Translations under genes and position numbers: made by a program
Source of the DNA: Ziziphus jujuba
Lineage: Eukaryota; Streptophyta; Magnoliopsida; Rosales; Rhamnaceae
Length of the DNA stretch: 64,000 nt
Assembly (NCBI RefSeq): GCF_031755915.1
Contig: NC_083380.1
Location: 15,829,001 to 15,893,000, forward strand
Direction of reading: 5' to 3'
Notes under the pieces: generated by a model
Database searches by the model: none
Seen by the model: the letters and a program-made list of their open reading frames with translations, nothing else
Told to the model about the DNA's origin: nothing
Part shown: in pieces, positions 1 through 11,179 of the stretch
Layout: every line of letters starts with the position of its first letter
How positions within the stretch are numbered: the stretch's first letter is position 1

Positions 1-55
1 TTTTTTACCCCTTCTAAATATTTAGAATTGTTTTAAAAAGTATCATTTTCTACAG

Positions 56-3000
56 GACTCAGTGGAAGGTCAAAAGATGCTTGAATTTCGTAGAAGTCTT
101 CCTGCATATAAAGAGAGGGGTTCATTGTTAAAAGCCATATCAGAAAACCAGGTTTGTTCTGATCACTTGATATTTTGATTGATTGGTTATGGTTTATAGC
201 CTTTATTCTTATATATATAAAGATATTTGAGTGTTATTGAATGGCATCTGCTCTTCATTTCCTGAGGGTTTTCTTTATGGCTAGTATATAATTGGTTGTA
301 TCTCCAAGTATATTGCTTCATATGACTATGATAGATTCATAGCAGAAAAAATGATGTTGGATTTTGGATAGGTTGTTGTTGTGTCAGGTGAAACTGGTTG
401 TGGTAAAACTACACAGCTTCCTCAGTACATTTTAGAATCTGAGATTGAAGCTGGTCGTGGAGCTGCATGCAGTATTATTTGTACTCAACCTCGGCGAATA
501 TCCGCCATGGCTGTTTCTGAAAGAGTTGCTGCTGAGCGGGGAGAAAAACTGGGGGAATCTGTGAGTTTTTGAATATTTTTATTTTATGCAATGTGCATCT
601 TACTCCAAAATTCTAACTTTGTCTTATAGCATTTAGTCTTTTTTTTTTTTTTTTTTTGTAAGGTAAGTTTAGCTTGGAACATTTATTTATTAGTTAATTT
701 TTTGTAAGAATTTATTTTTTATAATAAATGCTAAGTTGTCTATATGTACATACACTTTTATATTATATGCAGCTCTGCTAAGGTGCATACCAGGTATGCA
801 CTGTAGAAAACTTAATATCATATGTGTAAGTGTATGTGTGTGTGTGTGTGAGTATATATAACATCAAAGTTATTTCTCTTTTTGTAAAGGTTGGTTACAA
901 AGTTCGGCTGGAGGGAATGAAAGGGAGGGACACTCGGCTTCTCTTTTGCACCACTGGCATATTGTTGAGGAGGCTACTTGTTGACAGAAACTTGAGAGGT
1001 GTTACACATGTCATTGTTGATGAGATTCATGAACGTGGAATGAATGAAGGTAATTTTTGAATTCATCCGTTGTCTGTCTGCTGGTATTGTCAGTTGTGTT
1101 TTTTACTCTATGGTTGTTATTTGTGCCAGATTTTCTTCTCATTGTCCTGAAAGAACTTCTTCCTCGTCGACCAGAATTAAGGTTAATTTTGATGAGTGCA
1201 ACCCTAAATGCTGAGCTTTTCTCTTCTTATTTTGGTGGTGCTCCAATGATGCATATTCCTGTAAGTTCAGGAGCTAGTTAGTGGTTACTACTTTCTCTTT
1301 TGTAATTTTGATTTGAATGAATTATGAGCTTCATGAGCAAGTAAAAATGGTGAAATTCTGTAACGATAAAACTGTTCTAGAAAGCAACATACTGCTTTGG
1401 GATGCTGCTTTTCAGCTTTCTTTCTTTTTTTGTTTTTTTTCCCCTTTTTTGGAGAGCAATATATCCAACATTTCTCCTTTTTTTCCCTCAGTCTATGTAT
1501 GGTATGCTGGACTCATGTTTATGTGGCTGTTTTTGTTTATTCACAGGGTTTTACATACCCTGTTAGAGCATATTTTCTTGAGAATATTCTGGAAAAGACT
1601 GGATACCAGTTGACTCCATATAATCAAATTGATGATTATGGTCAAGAAAAGTCATGGAAAATGCAAAAACAAGCTCAAGCTCTCAAAAAGAGAAAGAGTC
1701 AGATTGCTTCTTCAGTTGAGGTATAGAAATATTATGCATTTAGCTGCTTTCATTGCAACCTGTGGGTTATGTTATAATTTATAATATACCTTTTTGAACA
1801 GGATGCACTTGAAAATGTAGACCTCAGAGAGTATAGTGTAAGGACTCGGGAGTCTTTGTCCTGTTGGAATCCTGACTCAATTGGATTTAACCTCATTGAG
1901 CATGTGCTTTGCCACATAGTCAGAAAGGAAAGGCCTGGTGCTATTTTGGTTTTTATGACTGGCTGGGATGACATAAACTCTTTGAAGGATCAGCTCCAAT
2001 CACATCCTCTCTTAGGCGATCCTAGCAGGGTCTTGCTGCTTGCATGCCATGGTTCCATGCCCAGTTCTGAGCAGGTGACCTCACTGTTTGCCTTTTGTTA
2101 TGTTCTCAATGCTTGTTACAGAGAACTATTAGAAGATGTTAAACTCTTCTACTACCACATTGTATTTTCAAAATGCTGATAAGTGATAATGATTTTAATC
2201 TGAGCAGATGCGCTAGCAAGGTTTTAGTTATTAGGTATTTTTGTGTATAAATGATGCAAGATGGAAACAACCTCTGAAAACTTATCAGAGAAGAGGAAAA
2301 ACAGATTCTAAGGCCCAAACATTAATTTGGCATGATCTAGGACAAGATGGGCTTATTTGGGATCTTCAAGGATTTTAGTAGATTAATTTAGTTTCCTATT
2401 TTTAATTAGAGCATTTTATTATTTAATTAGGTTTCCTATTGTTTTCAGTTTCTTAATGTTATTAGTTTCCTTATTTAACTAGGTTTCCTATTATTTTAGT
2501 TTCCTAATATTATTAGATGATTTTAATATAAATAGGGTTCTTTGTAATTCTGGGGCAGTTAATCAATATTACAAGAATTTTATGAGATTATTTTCTCTGG
2601 TTTTGTGTGATGCAAAACAAACTTAGGTGTGATGCCTAGGGTTTTGGGAGTGATTCCTAAAATCAATCTAGTGTGATACTAGAACCCTATCTATTTTTTT
2701 TCTGTTTTTTTTCTTTCCCTATCTGTCCTACATCAATAAAACGTAGCTCAAAGCGAGGGCAAGGGGACTGAGTTCCTTGAGGCCTTTTTCTTGAAGCCTG
2801 ATGTAGATAACTATGCTTATCATGTATGTATGGGGTGTTTAATTAAAATCGTAGGATTTTTATTGTTTTCACTTCTCTTCTTAATTCAAAATGTTGGTGA
2901 ACATTTAATGCATTTAGGTTTTAGGATTCTTGGCCAAAAAAATGACATCAGACATAAACTAATTTTGTTTTTTTTAGTTCTAGATAGATTATGGTAAAGG

Positions 3001-6000
3001 ATGGAGCCTACCTCTCTACGTAAGGCAATGCTGTCTTAATATAAATAATTATTGGTGCTCTTTTACATGATTATGTAAGCATTTTAAAAAATGATGTATT
3101 GCATCCCAGTCAGTGTTGAAAAGGACCATGTACATCATTTCATTTCTATATGGAAGTTTAGGTAGGAATTTTGCCATCATTTGCATTTGACTTACACATT
3201 AGAATAATGTCATATGCTTGACATGTGATTCATATAATTCTTTTTTGTATCATTTTGTGAACAGAGATTAATATTCGATAAGCCAGAGGATGGAGTGCGG
3301 AAAATAGTTCTTGCTACAAATATGGCTGAAACTAGCATCACTATCAATGATGTGGTTTTTGTGGTTGACTGTGGAAAGGCTAAAGAGACATCATATGACG
3401 CACTAAATAACACACCTTGTTTGCTTCCATCATGGATCTCAAAGGCTGCTGCTCGGCAAGTAAGAATTTTCTGTTAACAATCTGATTATTTTGATAGTTT
3501 ATGGGTAAATCTGGGTTATACCATTCTAAATTCTGTTGTAACACACTAAATTCTATGCTTATTTGTTTTTTTTTTTTTTTGTTTCTTCTCCCCCCCCCCC
3601 CCCCCCCCCCCACAAAAAAAAAACATTGTGGATAAATATGCAAGTAAATTTGCTTTTTGGTGCACCAACTTGTCAATGCTTCTTGGTCCATAACTTTGTT
3701 TTCTGTATGTTGATAATTTAGACCAAAATTAGGACATTAAAATCGATGAATACAGTATATTAATTTCCTATTTATATACTCTAAGCTAGTTTGGGGGAAA
3801 TCAAATTATTGTTTCATATTCATGTCAAAATCTACTATAAAAAAAGTCAAAAATCTGGAGCTTGAGGTTGGGTACCATAGTTGATAAAGTTCAATCTGAG
3901 TTTTCTCTTTAAAGGCCTTCTAATCTTTTCTGTAGTCTTGATGTTCCATTGGGTGATTGAACATGAATTGGTAGTACTTTTTCATTTGTGTTTGCAGAGA
4001 AGAGGAAGAGCTGGTCGTGTTCAACCTGGCGAGTGTTACCATCTCTATCCCAGATGTGTATATGATGCCTTTGCTGATTATCAACTGCCGGAGCTTCTGA
4101 GAACACCATTACAGTCTTTATGTTTACAAATCAAAAGCTTACAACTTGGAAGTATTTCAGAATTCTTGTCTAGGGCCTTGCAACCACCAGAACCTCTCTC
4201 GGTAAATGTCAATGTGCATTTGCTTTTTTTTACATGCATATTCATGAAACTTAAAAAGATTATGTGATCTTTTTCTTTTCTATTTTGGTCCATTATGTGG
4301 TGGTTCTCACTTTGGTGTTACCTTACAAATGGTTCAGCTTCTTCCAGCAGCTATGTGTGCAAATCTTAATAGTTCTTCAATTTGTGCTTGTTTTGTAGGT
4401 TCAAAATGCTGTAGAATATTTGAAGATCATTGGGGCTTTAGATGAACACGAAAATCTAACAATACTAGGTGAATAATATTTATTGTTGTATTCATGTAGT
4501 ACTGTCATTCGCTTTCTTGTTTATTAGAGATGTTTTATGCTACTGCTCTTGAAACCATAAACCAAAATTTCGTGCTTCACAGGGCGCAACCTGTCAGTGC
4601 TTCCAGTTGAACCTAAACTTGGAAAAATGCTCATATTAGGGGCTATTTTCAACTGTTTTGATCCAATCATGACTGTTGTTGCGGGATTGAGTGTCAGAGA
4701 TCCATTCCTTATGCCTTTTGACAAGAAGGATGTAAGTGTGCTGTAACATTTTCAGTCAAGATTTAATATTCCTAGCCTGTCAATTTTGATACATTACCCC
4801 TTTAAATTTTTTTAAATAATTAATTCATATATACATATATTTTAAGGGCCAATGTATTGAACAACAAAAAAAAATTCGGTTACAAACTTACAATGAATTG
4901 ATACCATTTTTTTTTTTTTTTTTTTGAGAATTATGGCTTAAATCTGAATTTCTGTTTACTGTTTTTGTGCGTAATTTTGTTGAATGTTGGTAGCCAGATA
5001 ACTCTGTCCATCCTCGTTGGTAAACAATTTAGTTTATGTAGGAAAATATGGTGTATGCTCTGTTAATGGATATTTAGTTATAATGTGACTGTAATTTGAA
5101 TTCTTGTTCTAGAGATTCTGCTATCCTATAATTTAGATTAAGCAGGTGTCTGATCTTAATATGTGGAAAGTAGGTGTACTTTAGAAATCGAAACAGAATG
5201 AGCATTGTTTAAGTCATCAAATCAAAATAAGAGTGCTTTAAAACTGTGGTTTCTAACGTCAATCTGAGAATGTGTGAGGGGTTGTTCTTATCGGTTTGGT
5301 GGGTGCAGGATTGGAACTAAAAATTCAACTCCACTAGATATGAATCGGTGATTTGTATTCATGTCATGTATTTACAAATTGTCTCATTTTCATCTTTTAC
5401 AGCTTGCAGAGTCAGCAAAAGCACAGTTCTCAGCCCGTGATTACAGTGATCACCTTGCATTAGTCCGAGCTTATGAGGGTTGGAAAGATGCTGAAAGACA
5501 GCAATCTGGTTATGAATACTGTTGGAGAAATTTTCTATCTTCACAAACTCTAAAAGCCATCGACTCTCTTCGCAAGCAGTTCCTTTTTTTGATCAAAGAT
5601 ACTGGTCTGCTTGAGCACAATACAGAAAACTACAATATGTGGAGTCATGATGAGCATCTTATCCGAGCAGTCATCTGTGCGGGTTTGTATCCTGGAATGT
5701 GCTCTGTTGTGGTAAGCAACATATGTTTCCATATGATGCGTTCTTCTCTAGATATTTTTTTGCTTTTATTGGTTACATTAAAGAGTTTCTATTGGTTTGA
5801 TTCCTTCTCATGCTTCAATCTATATATCATTTTTGTTTTGTGCCTTTATTTTATTTGTGATATTATTGTTTCCAGTGAGAAAAAATAATTGAACAAGGTT
5901 TTATGAGTGAAAACTTCTGTTTAATAAAATATGGATGAGTCAATTTTATTTTTATTTTTTTGGAAATAGAATATGGAAAAGTTAAATTGATTAACGTGTT

Positions 6001-7272
6001 TGAGTATTTAATGTTGTTTTCATATGTTTGCCTTTTGGAGAACTCCTTTTTGTTTTTTTCCATCTTTTTCCTGCTTATAAATGATGCGTTAAGTATTGTT
6101 GTTCTGCAGAACAAAGAAAAGTCCATAACTTTGAAAACAATGGAAGATGGTCAAGTACTTCTATATTCTGTAAGTTCTTTGTTTTTCTGGTTTAAATATA
6201 AGCACTGATATGAATCACATGCTTATTTTTACTTTTTTGGTTTCTAATAATGGACTGCATTAATAGAATTCTGTCAATGCTGGGGTACCAAAAATTCCAT
6301 ATCCATGGCTAGTTTTCAATGAAAAGGTGAAAGTGAATTCAGTTTTCCTCCGAGATTCAACTGGTGTATCTGATTCTGCGCTGCTCTTATTTGGAGGGAA
6401 AATTTCCAGGGGTGGACTAGTAAGTTGCAAAAATTTACTTGTGCCTACTTAGATGGATAATGTGTTCTTGATAGAAACACTGAATGCTAATCCTGTTACT
6501 TTGCTAGGATGGACACCTAAAAATGTTAGGAGGATACTTGGAGTTTTTCATGAAACCTTCACTGGCAGAGACATATATTACTTTGAAGACGGAGCTTGAT
6601 GAACTGATCCAGAAGAAGGTATTCGGCTGCCATTTGTCACAGCTGAAGAAATTAATCCAGTTGTAGCTTTATAATCAACTATTTGTTTAAGTTTTCTCCA
6701 AATCATGCACCTGCACACTCTCTTATATGCCATGTGTTTAGGGCGATATAGTAACACATTTATGTGTTTCTTGTATGCAGCTTTTGAATCCCAAATTGGA
6801 TGTACAATCTCAGATTGAGCTACTGTCTGCAGTAAGATTGCTGGTCTCGGAGGACCAGTGTGATGGTAGATTTGTCTTTGGTCGCCAGGTGCCAGTACCA
6901 GTTAAAAAAGCAACAAAACAGACGCTTCCTGGCACTTTGAGAGTAAGTGATAAAGGTGGGGACAGCAATTCCAAAAGCCTGCTGCAAACGTTGCTTGCTA
7001 GAGCTGGACATGCAGCGCCCACCTACAAGACAAAACAACTGAAAAACAACATGTTCCGTGCCACAGTGATCTTCAATGGATTAGACTTTGTAGGGAAGCC
7101 TTTTGGTAATAAGAAACTTGCAGAAAAGGATGCAGCTGCTGAGGCTCTTCTTTGGTTGAAGGGTGAGAGCCATGCATCTTCCACAGATATCGACCATATG
7201 TCAATGCTTTTAAAGAAGAGTAAAAAGAAAACTCAGAAAAGCACCTCATTTCACAGTTCCAAGTGGAGTTAA
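56..7272 (+). CDS. DExH-box ATP-dependent RNA helicase, DExH1/DExH3-like (5' end missing)
   Basis: Fifteen exons read in frame: 56-151, 372-560, 890-1049, 1130-1260, 1547-1720, 1802-2074, 3265-3459, 3998-4201, 4399-4468, 4583-4731, 5403-5711, 6110-6169, 6267-6419, 6508-6618, 6781-7272. Together they give 921 residues to a TAA stop. Visible in order: Walker A GETGCGKT (residues 38-45), DEIH box (139-142), motif III SAT, the helicase C-terminal domain with the arginine-finger motif QRRGRAGR, the HA2 and OB-fold regions, and a C-terminal double-stranded-RNA-binding domain (about 820-890) followed by a Lys-rich tail. Family knowledge: this is the DHX36/DHX9-like plant DExH group, which unwinds RNA using ATP. 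Roughly 250-300 N-terminal residues probably lie left of the window. No frameshift or in-frame stop occurs in the exons, and all junctions are GT-AG. The biological substrate cannot be told from sequence. Intron 6 (2075-3264) is enlarged by LTR-like DNA. Confidence 0.93.
2281..2790. mobile_element. LTR-like transposon remnant inside helicase intron 6
   Basis: This stretch has the texture of a plant retrotransposon LTR. It shows repeated TTTCCTATT-type motifs, a TATA-like TATAAATAGGG at about 2528, and then a leader-like transition (2560-2700). It has no coding capacity and sits wholly inside the largest intron of the helicase gene. Clear TG/CA ends and a target-site duplication were not found, so the boundaries are approximate. 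A solo or truncated LTR is the best reading. Confidence 0.45.
3566..3630. repeat. Compound homopolymer: T tract, C22 tract, A tract
   Basis: A run of T is followed by GTTTCTTCT, then 22 consecutive C (3590-3611), then a short A run. It lies in intron 7 of the helicase. Long C/G runs are rare in this AT-rich window and are also error-prone in sequencing. Confidence 0.85.
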
Positions 7273-8212
7273 GCTGTTCGCAGAAAATCTAGAAGAATGA
7301 TAACATATAACTAATGTTATTTTCTTGAAGCCGGAACTCCTGGTCCATGTTATAAAGTTTGCTGAATGGAATTTGAGAGGTCAATATCACTGATCATGGA
7401 GTGACATCTAGAACGGAAGCTACGTTTTGTGGAATCCATTACTGGTGCTGACCTTTTTCAAACCCTTATTTTAGAAAGGGGTGATAAAATATAGAAGGCA
7501 TTCTTTGCCGGCAAAAGAATCCGTACTTTTGCAAAATGTGGTTATTTTTGCTAACATTCTTTGGAGGCAGAAGATGGAGAATCAGCCTACTTTCATTATA
7601 GTTATAGAAACACTAATTTACCCTATATTTGTTGTATGATAGATCAGAGGTCTAATTGATCCCAACATGTTGCGGCATAAGTTGTCTGCCTTACCTTCTG
7701 TATATACTAATGTCTGGTGGAGGAAGGATAAGCTAAATGAAAAAGAGCTGGCTAGAAATAAATTAGATCTTTAGAGACCAAAATCCATCTTCCTTCTAGT
7801 TGTGTGTGTGTGTTCTCTTTTTTTTTTTTTTTTTTTTTTTTAAATGTATAAATTTAATTTTAAGTCTGTTGGTTAAATTGCTCTTATATTTTGATAGATG
7901 GTATGTTGGTGAATTTTTGTGTTAGTTGTGATGATAGTAACTTCCAGTCCAGGTATTGCACTTCCAACTTTAAAACTTGTTACAATCATTTCAATTTCTT
8001 TATATCCTAAATGGTGAAATAATTTCTCGATTCTTGGGATTTGTGATATATATTAGTCATTTGCATCTTTGTATTGCACATGGGCATGTATGTTCGAACT
8101 TGACGCTAATCTCCACTTCTCATATTCATAACCAAAGTTCAGCATGGAAATAATTAGGAGAAAAAAAAAAAAAATCAGATGCTGGATTCGAATCTAGTAA
8201 AAAGAGATAGGG
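7273..8212. other. 3' regions between two convergent genes
   Basis: No supportable ORF is present. The stretch should hold the 3' UTR of the helicase (to the left) and of the thioesterase (to the right). It contains a TG/T tract at about 7802-7841 and an A run at about 8161-8174. No repeat element was recognised. Confidence 0.6.
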
Positions 8213-10108
8213 TTATAACATAATCCTCTGTACATTATGGCTCGTTAGGTATGGTATGGGGAAGGTGGTGATCTTTCTTAGCCATGTTGTTCTTCCTCTA
8301 ACAATCTCTTGACTCTTTGACAGCCCTGTAATCTGGAGGAGATGAGTGTAACTTAGTGTGAATTTGATGGACTTCCCCTGGAGCACTTCCACTGGCAATG
8401 AGTTTTCTCTGCAAATTTTTATGCAACTTTCTTCTTCTGTTCTTTCCATAAACATTCCATCTTTATCATCAGGTTCGCTAAGGGATTGAACTGTATCTGA
8501 ACTTCCACATTCTCTTCTGTATTCTAGTGTAATACTTGACAGTTGGTGGCGCTCCAAAAACACTTCTGGGATGGTCTGTAAACAAATAAATTGCAAACAA
8601 AAATGTCAGATTTCAGATTTGGTGCGTTTATGTTTTTTCCTTCCCAAAAGACCTTAAACTTGATAAGAATGGTTCATGGTAATGTAATCTTTTACCTCAA
8701 GCATCCATTTAACATACTTCACATTGTTCACATGCTGATTCATGTCCAAGTCACTTCTTTTTGGCTACAGAAAACAAAAGCATGCTTTTCATGAACTATG
8801 ATGGATTATTTGGGTGCCAACAGATTGATATGATTGATTTCATTCTTTACCTTCAAATTGTGTTTCATATACCTTGCATTGTTTTCCAACTTCTTGATTG
8901 TCTCAGGTGTATTATTATTTTCCTGGATTGCTTTCTTATCGATAAACCAAGGAGAAATTTCGGCTCTCACCTCTTCAGGCATTTTCGACAGGCGTCTGGT
9001 TTCTTGGTTCATCATCACCCAAGTACTGTTAATAGTTTTAAGGTCATTAGACTGATATAAATATAGCTTCATTCACTCTGAATTTAATCGTTGAAATGAA
9101 TGGTGATGAATCCATACCTGGTTGCACGTGCATAGACAAGCCCCGTGGCCTGGCTTCTAATAAGCCAGTCTCGGCGCATTCCATTTTTCCCTGATGCTCC
9201 CACCCATGTTTCCACTTCCATTACTTCCCCCCTTCACAATATCCAGTTACTTGAAAAGTTAGCACTATAGTTCTTGTTAGGTTGATTAGATATTGCATTT
9301 TTGGACTATATAATATATTATATATATATTCAGTCCTTCATTGGGGAAACCTTGATAGAATTTGGTGTGGACTCCAACATTATAGAACAAGTTGCGGGAA
9401 AAAAACCTCTTACAATATATATATTGATAATGAGGCCAATGATAATCAATTACAGGACTTACCATATTGGATACTGATCCATTTGAACTTGCATCCTTGT
9501 TACAACCCATATGAGCTTATTCCTCACCATGCCATGAGTAGCACCAAATCCATCACCCAGAAGACCAGAGACCCATACATGATTTAGTGCAGTTTCCTGC
9601 ATATATTCACAGCAAACAAACAATGCCTAGATAATGAGAAAGATATTGATGATGATCAAGTTCCAATCAGCTATATACATAATATTATTAATGGAAGAAT
9701 AAATAATGTTTTCCAAGTTTCAATTACCTGAAGAAGATTTAAAATGCTCTCTAATGTAGCGGTTTTATCAGCACCAACTTCGTATGAACGTATAACGACT
9801 GTCTGTCTGTATCCAACACCCCCTTCTATGATGACTCCCTGACGGACTGGATCAACCAACTGCTTCTTGGTTGGGATATTTTGCCGAGCACTAGGCAATG
9901 TTTCATTGACGTATGCAACTTTGGTTGCCATTGTTGCTCTTGCAATGTAGCTGCTAGTTTTCAAGACTTTTCTCATTGATGTTACAATGAGGCTACTAGG
10001 AAGTCTCGAAATACCGTTCACTTTGATGCTTAAATTTTGCTCATTTGGATTTCTAATGCAGTAGTATTTAGAAGAAAAAAGGGTTTGAAAATGTTGGAGA
10101 GAAGTCAT
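8213..10108 (-). CDS. Acyl-ACP thioesterase, FatB type, plastid-targeted
   Basis: Six exons on the minus strand: 10108-9728, 9596-9463, 9231-9118, 9025-8851, 8764-8696, 8575-8213. Phases match throughout and give 411 residues. The enzyme hydrolyses acyl-ACP in the plastid to release free fatty acids, ending chain elongation. Family signatures seen: RSYEVGADKTAT near 105, NHVWVSGLLGDGFGATHGM in exon 2, a GKNGMRRDWL block in exon 3, STWVMMNQETRRLSKMPEE in exon 4, DLDMNQHVNNVKY with the catalytic Asn277 and His279, and EYRRECGSSD with Cys314, then EIVRGRTTW near the C-terminus. The first ~60 residues are Ser/Lys/Arg-rich and fit a transit peptide. The hydrophobic anchor typical of classical FATB between transit peptide and catalytic domain is not evident. 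This fits the divergent FATB-like clade common in dicots. Exact chain-length preference cannot be read. Confidence 0.92.
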
Positions 10109-10160
10109 TTTCTTGTTCTGTTTAAAAGAGATAGTGAAAGATCAAAAAGAACAATTGCTT

Positions 10161-10171
10161 GATTTTATAGG
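10161..10171 (-). promoter_or_regulatory. TATA box of the FatB-like gene
   Basis: On the minus strand this reads CTATAAAATC, about 55-60 bp upstream of the ATG at 10108, the usual distance for a plant core promoter with a short leader. Transcription start was not determined. Confidence 0.6.
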
Positions 10172-10418
10172 GTAAGAAGTGGACGGAATTAGCAATAAAG
10201 AGATTTAAGACACAGAATATTTAATGCACATGTTTCATAGACAACAAAAGAAAACTATGGATTTTCCCAAGAGTCTTAAGCATGGCGGTGTCTTAAACTA
10301 AATTGGCTGGAGCTCATAATGAAGTGGGGTTCATAGAAATGATCGATGCAAGAAAAAGAAACATAAGAAAAGGCATGTTTTTTTTTTTTTTTCCTTTTCT
10401 TTTTTGGTATTTGGTAAC

Positions 10419-10474
<56 letters not shown>

Positions 10475-10991
10475 ATGGACATCAAATACGAAGTTGGTTT
10501 ATTTATTTGTTTTTAGCTCCAAATAATGTGGGCTTTGATTTGTACAAAAAGCGAACCATTTGGTATCCACTGTCTCTCTACGTTATACCCTAAAATTTAA
10601 AGCTAAAACAAAGTGAAAAGAATGTCAAAAGTCAAGTATACAAGATCCCAAATGGGCTACTTCCAAAAAAACATCCCAAACAGGAAAACCACTATTTCTA
10701 CACCATTTTGATGATGTTGTAGGCTATGCCTGAAGGTGGGAAAACACTTGTTTTATTTATTTATTTCATATAGAAAATGAGATTTGAATTTAAAATTATT
10801 ATCTAAGAAAACAGTAATTTTATCACTAGACTATTCCATAAAAAAAAAAAAAGATTATTTTTCTTGCATTGCATATACAAAAATATGAAATGCATGCAAA
10901 TTATCAACTTTTTAGAAAGTACTTAAGTCTAACTTCACAACTCACCTTCTTCTACAAGCATTTAATAATTTGTTTGCCTAACTAAAATACA

Positions 10992-11022
<31 letters not shown>

Positions 11023-11179
11023 TTATATAATTACTCGACAAGGTTGTGCATATGCATATATAACCAAATGGTAATGCTTAATTATTACGTGCAAACAAGG
11101 GCATTGGTTCAGAAAGCCATCACTTGACTTGACTTGCTAATTGTTCAGCTTTTGAAAAGGTCCTGCCAAGGTAGAGTTT
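10172..11179. other. Intergenic region with microsatellites
   Basis: Upstream flank of the FatB-like gene. It contains a T run, a compound (TA)n-(TG)n microsatellite at about 10421-10473 and a second (TA)n at about 10991-11016. Peptides readable across the microsatellites (Tyr-Ile, Cys-Val or His-Thr repeats) are artefacts. No gene was recognised. Confidence 0.6.

Noticed and set aside
10276..10593. Open frames on both strands encoding His-Thr, Tyr-Ile or Cys-Val repeats
   Set aside because: They are translations of the (TA)n-(TG)n microsatellite, with no family similarity or gene structure. The same applies to frames at 18437-18787, 32989-33183 and 38043-38228.
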